Under the pieces are notes generated by a model that was given only the letters and a program-made list of their open reading frames with translations, searched no databases and was not told the origin of the DNA. From a virus: a stretch of 64,000 bases of DNA. Below, piece by piece: positions 43,637-51,815 of this stretch (position 1 is the stretch's first letter; each line of letters starts with the position of its first letter). The position numbers and the translations under genes are program-made. Location of the stretch: positions 38,929 through 102,928 of IMG/VR virus record IMGVR_UViG_3300033145_001595; one strand, given 5' to 3'.

Positions 43637-44614
43637 TTACCCTTTCTTTGTAGTAAGGTTTACCTTATTTATTACATCTTGAAGCCCTTCGCGCAATCCA
43701 AACATATTATAATCTTGCCCTAATACCTTAAACATTTCAGTATTATCTAATGCTCCAAAACCCTCACTATCTATTTTTACAGAGGATATAGGATTATTAA
43801 CATTAACATTTATCTTATTACCCAACAAATCATTCATTAATTCAACAACATAATCATAACTTACTGCTACACCACTACTAACATTAATTACTTTACCAAC
43901 AACATCCATATTACTAGATGCTTTTATTGCTACATTAACAGCATCTCTAACATGAATAAAATCATGCATCTTCTCATTAGAATTAGCTGGGAGGGCACAT
44001 GGTCGACCCGCTATTGCAGCTTCTATAATTCTAGGCATAACTCGAACATTATTACTAAACCTTGTATGTCCATATATGCAACTAAATCTAAGAATTACAA
44101 CTGACATATCATCTTCTGCAAATTGTTTATGCCAAGCCAAACAATACTGTTCAGCAGCTAACTTACTAATACCTATTGGTGTATTAGGACGAACAACATC
44201 AACACTTCGTGGAAAACCTTTAGAAGTTCCCTCGGCTCCATAAGTACCATAGATAGAATGGCACGAACCCAAAACAATTTTTTTAACACGTTTAACATTA
44301 CAAGCATTTAATATACTTTGTGTGCCAATAATATTGGTAGATGAAACATTTTCTGGTGCTTCCCAAGACCTATTTAAATTAGTTTCAGCAGCAAAATGAA
44401 AAACAACACTTACATCTTCCATTGCCGCTAAAACATCCTCATACCTACATACATCACCCATTTTTATTTCTGCATAGCCCCTAACACTAGCTAGATTATC
44501 CATATTACCAGATATAAAATTATCAAGTATCCTTACCTTATAACCATCATTTACTAGCTTAGAGGCTACAGCCGAACCAAGAACTCCGGCACCACCAGTA
44601 ATTAAAATGGGCAT
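43637..44614 (-). CDS. NAD-dependent epimerase/dehydratase-like protein lacking the catalytic Tyr
   Basis: The Rossmann motif ITGGAGVLGS (5-14), HFAAETN and SKLAAEQY identify an extended short-chain dehydrogenase of the sugar epimerase group. The YxxxK active site reads I147-GIS-K151, so the catalytic tyrosine is replaced by Ile (codon ATA). GSCHSIYG holds the expected Ser. It could be a binding or scaffolding protein, or use a changed mechanism. It lies far from the sugar cassette but on the same strand. Confidence 0.85.
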   Translation of the reverse strand: MPILITGGAGVLGSAVASKLVNDGYKVRILDNFISGNMDNLASVRGYAEIKMGDVCRYEDVLAAMEDVSVVFHFAAETNLNRSWEAPENVSSTNIIGTQSILNACNVKRVKKIVLGSCHSIYGTYGAEGTSKGFPRSVDVVRPNTPIGISKLAAEQYCLAWHKQFAEDDMSVVILRFSCIYGHTRFSNNVRVMPRIIEAAIAGRPCALPANSNEKMHDFIHVRDAVNVAIKASSNMDVVGKVINVSSGVAVSYDYVVELMNDLLGNKINVNVNNPISSVKIDSEGFGALDNTEMFKVLGQDYNMFGLREGLQDVINKVNLTTKKG

Positions 44615-45486
44615 TACTTTAACCTTTCCTCTTTTTTTATACTAGTTACAACCGCCCTAACAATATCTTCATTCTTACCAGACTGCTTTTCTATCTCGTC
44701 TCTAACAGCCTTACCCTTATTCGGGGACAACTGTACCCCTCTAACTATAGTGCTGAGAGCTACCTTTTGAGCAGCAGTTTTCCTTGATTTCAACAGAATT
44801 ACCACTAATACAACAATACTAAATATTACAATCAAAGCTAATGGTAGCCAAGGATAAAGCTCCATAGCTCTTGCAGCAAAAATAAGAGCAAAACCACCTA
44901 TAGATACAACAATACCAATTTTTTTATTATACGGTATAAACATTGCTAATACTAAACCACCAATTACAGCTAAACTACCTATAGCAAACACAATAACCAT
45001 GCCCATACTAGCTTTTCCTTCTGTTTTGGTAGTAACATTACTAGCTTTTGCTAATAAACCAGAAGGCAAAGAAACAACACCGGGTATTAACCCAAGTTCC
45101 TCTGATAGGGCATCATCATCCCCACTTATGTCTGTGGACGTTTCAGCAGATTCCGTTACCGTATCCTCACCACCAACAGTAGTAGTTACAGTTTTGGTTT
45201 CTACTATCAATTTAAGACCAAAAGGTACAAGCTCTTTTAGAGAAGCAATAACTACATCACCAAGACTATTTACATATTCACTTTCCTCAATATCTGACGG
45301 CACAGACCACACACGAACTATCTCTTCTTCCGTAATTGCAGAAGGAATAGATACCTGTTTATGAGCTACCCCGGATTTGGATTGAATTCTTGTAACAATA
45401 GGAAAAAGACCACTACACCCAACAAAGGAAAAAACAATTACCAAAATAGAAACTATTACCACAATCTTACTAACTATTGGTTTCAT
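44614..45486 (-). CDS. membrane protein with lipoprotein-like signal
   Basis: A hydrophobic N-terminus ends SFVGC at Cys24, a lipobox-like site (Phe at -3 is unusual). Two to three further hydrophobic segments occur at about residues 165-235 (MGMVIVFAIGSLAVIGGLVLAMF, then VVSIGGFALIFAA and LALIVIFSIVVLVVILL). The tail is charged. It could be an envelope-acting lysis helper or a superinfection-type protein. It overlaps the genes on both sides. Confidence 0.6.
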   Translation of the reverse strand: MKPIVSKIVVIVSILVIVFSFVGCSGLFPIVTRIQSKSGVAHKQVSIPSAITEEEIVRVWSVPSDIEESEYVNSLGDVVIASLKELVPFGLKLIVETKTVTTTVGGEDTVTESAETSTDISGDDDALSEELGLIPGVVSLPSGLLAKASNVTTKTEGKASMGMVIVFAIGSLAVIGGLVLAMFIPYNKKIGIVVSIGGFALIFAARAMELYPWLPLALIVIFSIVVLVVILLKSRKTAAQKVALSTIVRGVQLSPNKGKAVRDEIEKQSGKNEDIVRAVVTSIKKEERLK

Positions 45487-45790
45487 TAGCTGCCTCTTCC
45501 CTAGCTATTTGTTCTCTTGCCATAATAACCATTTGCCTATCCATATGTTCCGCCCGTCGCTTATTCCTTTTAAATTCTTTTTTTATCTGTCGATAACTCT
45601 TAATAGATGCTTCTTGCTTAACCTTTCTGAATAATTTAGCTGCATCATGCTTATGTTTTGCTCCACCAACTAAATCATTTCTACACTCTCGACAAACAAA
45701 AACAGAACTACCATCAGGAAAAACTTGCTTATACGCAACACCACTAATTACTTCCTCACAAGAATTACAAATAATCGCTTCATTACTCAT
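45470..45790 (-). CDS. small zinc-ribbon/coiled-coil protein
   Basis: Starting at 45790 (GAGAAGG leader) the protein is 106 residues: CNSCEEVISG and CRECRND give a C-x2-C...C-x2-C zinc ribbon, followed by a basic helix (FRKVKQEASIKSYRQIKKEF). The longer frame from 45880 has no leader. Zinc ribbons of this kind often bind nucleic acid; the role here is unknown. Confidence 0.65.
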   Translation of the reverse strand: MSNEAIICNSCEEVISGVAYKQVFPDGSSVFVCRECRNDLVGGAKHKHDAAKLFRKVKQEASIKSYRQIKKEFKRNKRRAEHMDRQMVIMAREQIAREEAANETNS

Positions 45791-46185
45791 TATCCTTCTC
45801 CTACAGGGGATTGAACCTCTGCCCTTCCAGTAGCATAGTAACCGTAAATAACTCCATTTGTGCTTTTTACTTGCACCCAATACCTAGCGTTTGTAGTTGT
45901 TGTTATTGTAGCTGTTTGTGCAGATGTGGCGTAAAACAAAAGAGTTGCCACATTTCCAGAAACAGTAACAGATGTTGCCGTTAACGTCAAGTCCGGCGTA
46001 CCTCCATACTGACTTCTAGATATGAGCAATTCCCATGTCCATGCATCCGCACCAACTGGAAAATCCAAATCTACCCCCGACTGTTTACGTATTAAAATGA
46101 CCCTAACTGCCCCACCTGCGGGGGGCCAACGTCCATTCCGTTTAATAGGTCCAGTACATTTTGTATAATCAAGCTCAACTACCAT
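45790..46185 (-). CDS. beta-sandwich virion protein
   Basis: The protein (131 residues) reads like a baseplate or fibre beta-sandwich: GGAVRVILIRKQSGVDLDFPVG, then WTWELLISRS and a C-terminal YYATGRAEVQSP. Its stop overlaps the next start. GGGGAGG precedes the ATG. The role is inferred from composition and context. Confidence 0.6.
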   Translation of the reverse strand: MVVELDYTKCTGPIKRNGRWPPAGGAVRVILIRKQSGVDLDFPVGADAWTWELLISRSQYGGTPDLTLTATSVTVSGNVATLLFYATSAQTATITTTTNARYWVQVKSTNGVIYGYYATGRAEVQSPVGEG

Positions 46186-48017
46186 TTATCTTACCTCCCC
46201 TTCAATCTCTGGTGCTGAAATAATAACTTCAATTTCTGGTGCATCTACATTATCCTCAATTCCCGGTCCTACTACAACATACATATAACATGGAACTACT
46301 AACGCTGGTTCCGGGGACGATGATGTGGTGCTAGAACTACTACTGCTTGATGAACTTGTAGGTGAACTACTTGAGCTAGATGAACTACTAGAACTACTGC
46401 TGCTTGTAGGTGAACTAGATGAACTACTACTACTTGATGAACTTGTAGGCGAACTACTCGAACTGGATGAACTACTACTACTTGTAGGTGAACTAGATGA
46501 ACTACTACTACTTGATGAACTTGTAGGCGAACTACTCGAACTAGATGAACTACTACTACTTGATGAACTTGTAGGCGAACTACTTGAACTGGACGAACTA
46601 CTACTACTACTTGTGGGTGAACTAGACGAACTTGAACTACTACTACTACTTGTGGGTGAACTAGACGAACTTGAACTACTACTACTACTTGTGGGTGAAA
46701 ACTAGACGAACTTGAACTACTACTACTACTTGTGGGTGAACTACTTGAACTGGACGAACTACTTGAACTACTTGAACTGGACGAACTAGATGAACTAGTA
46801 GTAGGGGAACTAGACAACCAACCACTAACTCGTGACCCATCTTGTATCCAAATTTCACCCTCTGCAACTATTTCATCTACAGCTAAATCATCTATAGCTT
46901 GAACAATAAAAACCTTAGACGGCGTTGAATTATACAATCTACCTAAATCAAGTTCAGCAACATAAAGACTTACATCATCATCACCCATGTCTGTATTTTC
47001 AACTGCTTCTAACTTTGGATCGACACAGGAACCTAAATCTACTTCCCACGTATCATCATCAAAATCAAAAACCTTATCATTAGACGGATCAAGGAACCTA
47101 AAATATACAGTTTTTCCAACCGTATACTCAGTAAAAAAATATTCCAAATCACCAATTAATGGAGTAGGCGTAGTACTACTTGAACTAGACGAACTACTAC
47201 TACTACTCGTGGGTGAACTGCTCGTGCTACTGGAACTACTGGACGAGCTACTTGTACTTGTAGTGCTACTTGTGCTGGACGAACTACTTGTAGTGCTACT
47301 TGTGCTGGACGAACTACTTGTAGAACTACTTGTGCTGGACGAACTACTTGTAGAACTACTTGTGCTGGACGAACTACTTGTAGAACTACTTGTGCTGGAC
47401 GAACTACTACTAGTTGTTGTAGTACCACCGCCTTCGTTCAGGTCCAGGTTGGCAACGTCCATGTCGCCTTTGCGCGTAGAGTATTGTTTGCCGTACGCAT
47501 TGCAGGCGTACCGATAGCGGTAGCTGGATGGCGTGCTGCAATCAGTTACGCTCAGGTCGCCACCAGATATCAGGCTCGTACGAGCGGCATTGTCGTATAC
47601 GTCGATTTCGCAGTTAGTACCGTCCCACGTAAACGTAGTGTAGTACCACGTGTCGCTTGCTGCCCCTATGCTGACACTATCGGAAAGGCCATCCTCATTG
47701 TTGAATGCTCGGATGTAGACAATGAATCCGGCGCCGTAGTAGACGTCACCACCCATTGCCTGATCGTCGTTCACGTTCCAATTATCAAACGTATCGTGGG
47801 TGTTGCTGACACCAATAAACACGTGCCCAAAATACGCATTGGTCTGGGCGGTGGCCCTTACGTTCACATCCCAATCGATGCCTGATGAGATATTGCCTGC
47901 GCCCTTATCCTCATAGACATAGTTCGCAGTCGCGCCGTCCGTCAACTCTATGAGGTTGGCACCCACGCTTATTTGCGTGCCGGATTTCGACCACGTTGTC
48001 CAATCTACGTATGCCAT
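46186..48017 (-). CDS. modular fibre-like protein with two Ser/Thr linkers, interrupted by a 2-base insertion
   Basis: Order: a GC-rich LamG-like jelly roll (residues 1-195), a Ser/Thr linker (about 47160-47425), a 110-residue module with DPSNDKVFDFDDDTWEV, then a second Ser/Thr/Pro linker. At about 46698-46700 the repeat unit reads GTGGGTGAAAACTAG where sister copies read GTGGGTGAACTAG. The extra AA throws the frame into HPQVVVVVQ-type sequence and a stop at 46299. The original frame resumes below and ends with a conserved-looking tail (PEPALVVPCYMYVVVGPG...EGEVR) at 46186, directly before the next ATG. The intact product would be 609 residues. The change may be a sequencing error, a mutation or slippage. 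Confidence 0.75.
46318..46810 (-). repeat. Ser/Thr/Pro-coding low-complexity repeat
   Basis: Short units such as GAACTACTACTACTTGATGAACTTGTAGG (plus strand, written here in parts GAACTACTACTACTTGATGA + ACTTGTAGG) repeat imperfectly. On the minus strand they encode Ser runs with periodic PTSS. Different Ser codons are mixed, so the protein property rather than the DNA is conserved. The block holds the frame break at about 46699. Confidence 0.85.
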
Positions 48018-48503
48018 CTATCGCCTCAACTCCTCGACCACCTTCTCGATGAACACCACGTCCAGATCAATCGTCGCAAGCTTCGCCACGTCCGCTGTGG
48101 CGTCTGCCCGTGTTACGTGCTCCACCTGCACGATGTAATCCCCATCGAGCAACTTGACATCTACCTCTTTCAACGACGAGGACAAGTTGGCCACTGTGGC
48201 CATATCCTTCAGTGTGTCTACCTTGAGCAAGTTCCTTAATAGCGCCTTATACGTGTGCTTCCGTGGACGCCAGACTGCTTCTCTCCATGCCCGAAACGCC
48301 GCAAGGGGAGCGGGAATGTTCTTCTTGCTCTCTATCGCTTCGGCAAAAGCCTTCTCGCCAACCAGCGCGATGCTGGCCAGCCTAGCCACTTGCCCGCGCG
48401 AGTTATGCTCCTGACGGCACTTCTCTCGCACGGCCTGAATGTAGCGCAGGCACTCCTCCGGCGTCCCGTCCGGCACGGTCAGTTCATGCGTCAGTGCCAT
48501 CAT
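48018..48503 (-). CDS. hypothetical protein, GC-rich gene
   Basis: Helical, about 162 residues from the ATG at 48503 (MMALTHELTVPDG; AGGGGG lies upstream). No family recognised. Its base composition is far GC-richer than neighbours and matches the 5' part of the fibre-like gene just downstream, so both probably arrived together. Possible chaperone or structural partner of that fibre, by adjacency only. Confidence 0.65.
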   Translation of the reverse strand: MMALTHELTVPDGTPEECLRYIQAVREKCRQEHNSRGQVARLASIALVGEKAFAEAIESKKNIPAPLAAFRAWREAVWRPRKHTYKALLRNLLKVDTLKDMATVANLSSSLKEVDVKLLDGDYIVQVEHVTRADATADVAKLATIDLDVVFIEKVVEELRR

Positions 48504-48516
48504 TTTTACATACCCC

Positions 48517-48852
48517 CTATTTATTAATTCGTAACCCACTAGCTATAACTAACTCTATTTCACTTATAACTTCATCTGTGCCCAAATCATCCACAGCTTG
48601 ACAAACAATAGATTTAGCCGGAGCTAGGTTATAAAACGTTGCCAACTCAAAACTACCAATATACAAACTCTCATCCGCATCCCCCATATCTGTATTCTCT
48701 ACAGTAGTTAATTTAGGGTCTGTACATGCAACCAAGTTTACTTCCCAAGTATCATCATCAAAATCAAAAACCTTATCATTTGATGGGTCAAAAAATCTGA
48801 AATAGACGGTTCTACTCGCAGTAAACCCAACAGTGAAGAACTCTACAGCCAT
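48517..48852 (-). CDS. single-module virion protein
   Basis: The whole protein (111 residues) is a copy of the module inside the fibre-like gene at 46186: both have TVYFRF, DPSNDKVFDFDDDTWEV, ENTDMGD and VDELV/TDEVI-type ends. AAGGAGAG precedes the start. The GC-rich segment lies exactly between the two copies. Confidence 0.75.
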   Translation of the reverse strand: MAVEFFTVGFTASRTVYFRFFDPSNDKVFDFDDDTWEVNLVACTDPKLTTVENTDMGDADESLYIGSFELATFYNLAPAKSIVCQAVDDLGTDEVISEIELVIASGLRINK

Positions 48853-48861
48853 ATACTCTCC

Positions 48862-48909
48862 TTATGCAGCATCAAAAAGTCCAAGATTATTAGCCCAATT
48901 GTTATTGAC
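48862..48909 (-). pseudogene. 3' remnant of a fibre-type gene cut by the HNH insertion
   Basis: The last codons before TAA read QVNNNWANNLGLFDAA. The neighbouring gene at 49468 ends NNWAN...LGLFDTA. The match suggests the tail end of a paralogous gene whose body was replaced or separated by the HNH gene inserted in the opposite direction. Confidence 0.5.
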
Positions 48910-48938
48910 TTGACCGTCAATATGTGCTACACTATACT
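48910..48938 (+). promoter_or_regulatory. sigma70-like promoter of the HNH gene
   Basis: TTGACC, 17 bases, TATACT, ending four bases before the ATG at 48943. The -35 lies in the palindrome TTGACCGTCAA. With no Shine-Dalgarno, the mRNA may be leaderless. Confidence 0.65.
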
Positions 48939-48942
48939 TACT

Positions 48943-49485
48943 ATGGCAAACCAAATAGACATTACTGGACAACGCTTTGGTAAATTGGTTGCACTTGAAC
49001 GCTTTCGGCACCCTACAAATCCCAAAGGAAAATGTAAATGGCTTTGCAAATGCGACTGTGGGGTCGAAAAAAAGATTACTCTTCACCACCTTACAAGCGG
49101 TGCCACAAAAAGTTGTAGTTGCTTGAGAAGAAAACCCCAAGCCCCAGAACGATGGGTTTGGTCGTCCTACAAAGCCAACGCGAAAAAGAGGAAAAAAGAA
49201 TTTACTATTCCACTTGAAACATTTGCCTATTTGCTTCACCAACCATGTTTTTACTGTGGTAAAGAACCTGCCCAACTTATTCCAATTACTTACTACAAAA
49301 AAAAGAAGCTTGTTTACAATGGTATTGATAGATACGATAACTCCAAAGGTTACATTACCAACAATTGCGTACCATGCTGCAAACAATGCAACTATGGAAA
49401 ACAAGAATTCTCTGCAAAAGAGTTTCTTGACCATATTAAACGTATCTATAATCATTTTAATCTTTCCTCAAGCTGTATCAAATAA
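48943..49485 (+). CDS. HNH homing endonuclease with AP2-like N-terminus
   Basis: The only rightward gene inside the leftward virion block. The N-terminal part (GQRFGKLVALERF, WLCKCDCG, TSGATKSCSCL) is the AP2/NUMOD-like DNA-binding region of phage HNH enzymes. The C-terminal part (CFYCGKEP, NGIDRYDNSKGYITNN, PCCKQCNYGK) is the HNH nuclease with zinc-binding cysteines. Such genes spread by cutting DNA lacking them. The start is set at MANQIDITGQ; its promoter is directly upstream. It overlaps the 3' end of the gene at 49468 by 18 bases. Confidence 0.88.
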   Translation: MANQIDITGQRFGKLVALERFRHPTNPKGKCKWLCKCDCGVEKKITLHHLTSGATKSCSCLRRKPQAPERWVWSSYKANAKKRKKEFTIPLETFAYLLHQPCFYCGKEPAQLIPITYYKKKKLVYNGIDRYDNSKGYITNNCVPCCKQCNYGKQEFSAKEFLDHIKRIYNHFNLSSSCIK

Positions 49486-50601
49486 ACCAAGACTAACTAA
49501 TGCATCAACAATATCACTAAAATTTGCCCAATTATTAAAATTTGCTTTAGCTCTCTGATTAACAGGAGTCGCACTAAAAAATCCAACAGTACCACCATCA
49601 TGGTTTAAAGCACCCGTCATATTTACATCTTTAATAAATAGATCACCATCCTTATCCCATTCAAATAATGTTGCTACAAGTATTTTTGCAGTTGCTAATG
49701 TAACAGCACCGGGGGCACTCACTCTACTGCGTAAAATCTTAATCCAATACCCTGTATCACCAGTACCCCCCGCAGGGTCTTCACTAGACCAATCTGTCAA
49801 TGTACCACTTGACCAACGTATTAATCCATCTTGTTTCCCACCATCTGTATCATCAGCGGGATAAAATTGTACCCATGCGGGACTACTATCATAATACCAA
49901 AACGTAAATTTTTCATCTTTCGTAGCAGCGACTGTAAAAAGTAATTCAAGTTCATCAAACTTATCCGCATTTCCTACTAAAATACCATCCCCATTACTTA
50001 CCCAAATACTTTGACCATCAATGTTATCTGTGTACGTAGGACCAGAGGTCAACCGACAAGCGTAGTTTGCGCCGGGAGAGGCCAGAGCACCCGAATGCTG
50101 GTGAACAGGAGCTATCCCCGCATGAACACCTATTCCCGATACACTTCCTGCAAGCACCCCTGAGATAGCAACATCCACTCCATGCACATCTGAAGATGCG
50201 TCAAGTGCAGCTACATTTAAAACAATATTATTGGCAGTATACTCTGCCTTTACTTCTGAACCTGTCGTAAATCTAGTTGTCATGTATCCTTCTACAATAT
50301 CCAAAGCTTGCTCACCAACTGGCATGACAAGTCGAAGGCCCTCTAAGTCAGGATTATTTGTTACATCCACTCCAGACAAATTAACAGCTATCCCCCTAAT
50401 TCGAGTATCAACCCCACTCGGATCAAGATTATCACCTGTTACTCTTAAACCTACCCAATGCACACCAGCACCAATAGCTACACTTGCACCAATATCAATA
50501 ACTCGATTTGTTGCTCCCGCTAAAGTACCAGATTCAAATATTTGAGCAGCAGTCCAAGTATAAGATTTATCAGGATTAACGCCGTCAGGATCAAGGTACA
50601 T
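49468..50601 (-). CDS. tail fibre/virion structural protein
   Basis: About 377 residues from the ATG at 50601 (GGGAGGAG upstream; an earlier in-frame codon has no leader). Beta-rich, with GTVGFFSATPVNQ and the C-terminal NNWANFSDIVDALVSLGLFD, both common at the end of phage fibre proteins. The middle (GFWYY/TFWYYDSSPAWVQFYP) suggests a beta-sandwich. It is near the start of the virion operon. Confidence 0.7.
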   Translation of the reverse strand: MYLDPDGVNPDKSYTWTAAQIFESGTLAGATNRVIDIGASVAIGAGVHWVGLRVTGDNLDPSGVDTRIRGIAVNLSGVDVTNNPDLEGLRLVMPVGEQALDIVEGYMTTRFTTGSEVKAEYTANNIVLNVAALDASSDVHGVDVAISGVLAGSVSGIGVHAGIAPVHQHSGALASPGANYACRLTSGPTYTDNIDGQSIWVSNGDGILVGNADKFDELELLFTVAATKDEKFTFWYYDSSPAWVQFYPADDTDGGKQDGLIRWSSGTLTDWSSEDPAGGTGDTGYWIKILRSRVSAPGAVTLATAKILVATLFEWDKDGDLFIKDVNMTGALNHDGGTVGFFSATPVNQRAKANFNNWANFSDIVDALVSLGLFDTA

Positions 50602-50839
50602 TATTCTCCTCCCACTCAATAGTAATAAACCCCCGCTTATCCGGCCCATCCTCAAGCTTTACATTAAGAATACCCTTATCTAATGGAATGCCAACAAATT
50701 CTGCGGCACTCACTAATTGTTTACGCAATCCATCAAGACGTTTTTGTGCATCTTGTACTACTGCATTCAATTCAGGATAAATTGCCAACCACGTAGCCAA
50801 TTTTAATGCTTGCTCGTACGGTATTTGCTTAGTAGCCAT
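50591..50839 (-). CDS. small helical protein
   Basis: 82 residues from 50839 (GGAGG upstream). Helical (AVVQDAQKRLDGLRKQL), then an acidic end. The start overlaps the stop of the 43-residue gene upstream as TGATG, and its 3' end overlaps the fibre gene. Role unknown; resembles small structural or assembly helpers only by context. Confidence 0.6.
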   Translation of the reverse strand: MATKQIPYEQALKLATWLAIYPELNAVVQDAQKRLDGLRKQLVSAAEFVGIPLDKGILNVKLEDGPDKRGFITIEWEENNVP

Positions 50840-50970
50840 CAACCCCGCCTCCATCGCCTATTCAGAAATCTTAACCATAACTTCGGTACACCATGACGCG
50901 CCCAAACACCAGCCCAAACACCTAATCCAAATGCGATAAATACACCTGCAATTTCCATAAACTCTTTCAT
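50839..50970 (-). CDS. 43-residue membrane protein
   Basis: Starts MKEFMEIAGVFIAFGLG, with one hydrophobic segment (residues 7-24), then a basic tail (NRRWRRG). GGGGA lies upstream. Its stop overlaps the next ATG. Being the first gene after the leader terminator, it may be a small holin-like or lysis-timing peptide, but only its membrane character is visible. Confidence 0.6.
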   Translation of the reverse strand: MKEFMEIAGVFIAFGLGVWAGVWARHGVPKLWLRFLNRRWRRG

Positions 50971-50981
50971 AATCATTCCCC

Positions 50982-51023
50982 AAAAAGAAAACCCCATGCT
51001 GGCCGGATAGAGCCAACATGGGG
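50982..51023 (-). terminator. intrinsic terminator in the virion operon leader
   Basis: On the minus strand CCCCATG (51023-51017) pairs with CATGGGG (50998-50992), with an inner GGC/GCC pair, followed by TTTTCTTTTT. It lies after the promoter at 51058-51087 and before the first gene at 50970. Confidence 0.85.
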
Positions 51024-51057
51024 CATCATCTCGACTGCTCTACTACCGCCGCTAATT

Positions 51058-51087
51058 AGTATAGCATATAGATAGTAGTAAGACCAA
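51058..51087 (-). promoter_or_regulatory. sigma70-like promoter for the virion operon
   Basis: TTGGTC, 18 bases, TGC-TATACT (extended -10). TACTAC after the -35 and GTAGTA beyond the -10 form an inverted repeat, the same layout as the promoter at 37717-37745. Confidence 0.6.
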
Positions 51088-51106
51088 CAAAAACCAAGAT
51101 ATATGC

Positions 51107-51304
51107 TTATTCTTGATTAATTTCAGTATTATTTAATTGTGCCATTTCCTCATACTGTTCAACATCCCACGAATGTCCATTTATACAAGTTTCTGTAATA
51201 CGAAGCCTCCATTTCCAAAAGCCATCTTTCGCTCCATCAAGAATACAATCACGAACTGACTTCTCACGTACAGCACCACATACTGGACATTTTCTTGGTT
51301 CCAT
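51107..51304 (-). CDS. small zinc-ribbon protein
   Basis: 65 residues with CPVCG near the N-terminus and a later C-x-x-GH (CINGHSW), giving a likely C-x2-C...C...H zinc site. The last gene before the virion operon promoter. It shares a stop/start overlap with the membrane protein upstream. No function can be read. Confidence 0.6.
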   Translation of the reverse strand: MEPRKCPVCGAVREKSVRDCILDGAKDGFWKWRLRITETCINGHSWDVEQYEEMAQLNNTEINQE

Positions 51305-51528
51305 TACTCACCCCCTTTATCATCCCACTCCTGTGCAATTTTAGAATGTGACTTCCACTGCCAATCACCAGTATCGGAAGCATACTCAGCATAACCTAAT
51401 TCCGCAGCATTACTTTTCATAGCATTATTACCATACGAATAACCAACACAAAAAATAAATACAGCCATAAAAAGAACAATTGCTATTTCAGCCCAAATAT
51501 CACGAATATATTCAGCATATTCATTCAT
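51304..51528 (-). CDS. small membrane protein
   Basis: From the ATG at 51528 (MNEYAEYIRDIWAEIAIVLF) the product is 74 residues with one membrane segment (about 13-33) and a soluble tail. AAAGGTGA precedes the start. Possibly a holin or host-membrane protein; unproven. Confidence 0.6.
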   Translation of the reverse strand: MNEYAEYIRDIWAEIAIVLFMAVFIFCVGYSYGNNAMKSNAAELGYAEYASDTGDWQWKSHSKIAQEWDDKGGE

Positions 51529-51535
51529 TCTATCA

Positions 51536-51793
51536 TCACCTTTTCTTAACAATAGCATTAAGACGACTCATACAAAAAGCAACTCCCCAAAGACCGGGCG
51601 TAAAGGCTGCCATTACAACGCCGAAGAATATGTAAAAATCAGAGGCAAACACATCCTCAGAAAAAGCGTAATTAATAGCACATATCCCAAAGACAGTAAG
51701 AAGAAGCCCAACAACAATACACAAAGCCTGCACAGCCGTAAAAAACAAACCTGTTACACGATTCTCCCAAGTGGGGCCATTATACCTTGTCAT
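51536..51793 (-). CDS. small membrane protein with two segments
   Basis: 85 residues with two hydrophobic stretches (FFTAVQALCIVVGLLLTVFG and FYIFFGVVMAAFTPGLWGVAF). Two segments fit a class II holin topology, but no endolysin is evident beside it. The leader AGAAAGGTAAGTAAAATG is identical to that of the gene at 52169. Confidence 0.6.
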   Translation of the reverse strand: MTRYNGPTWENRVTGLFFTAVQALCIVVGLLLTVFGICAINYAFSEDVFASDFYIFFGVVMAAFTPGLWGVAFCMSRLNAIVKKR

Positions 51794-51815
51794 TTTACTT
51801 ACCTTTCTATATTAC

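Noticed and set aside
46299-46690. HPQVVVVVQVRLV-type C-terminus of the fibre-like gene
   Set aside because: It is out-of-frame reading of the Ser repeat after a two-base insertion, not a real Val-rich domain.
48862-49455. Minus-strand 197-codon frame opposite the HNH gene
   Set aside because: Most of it is antisense to HNH codons; only the last 16 codons resemble a fibre C-terminus and are listed as a remnant.
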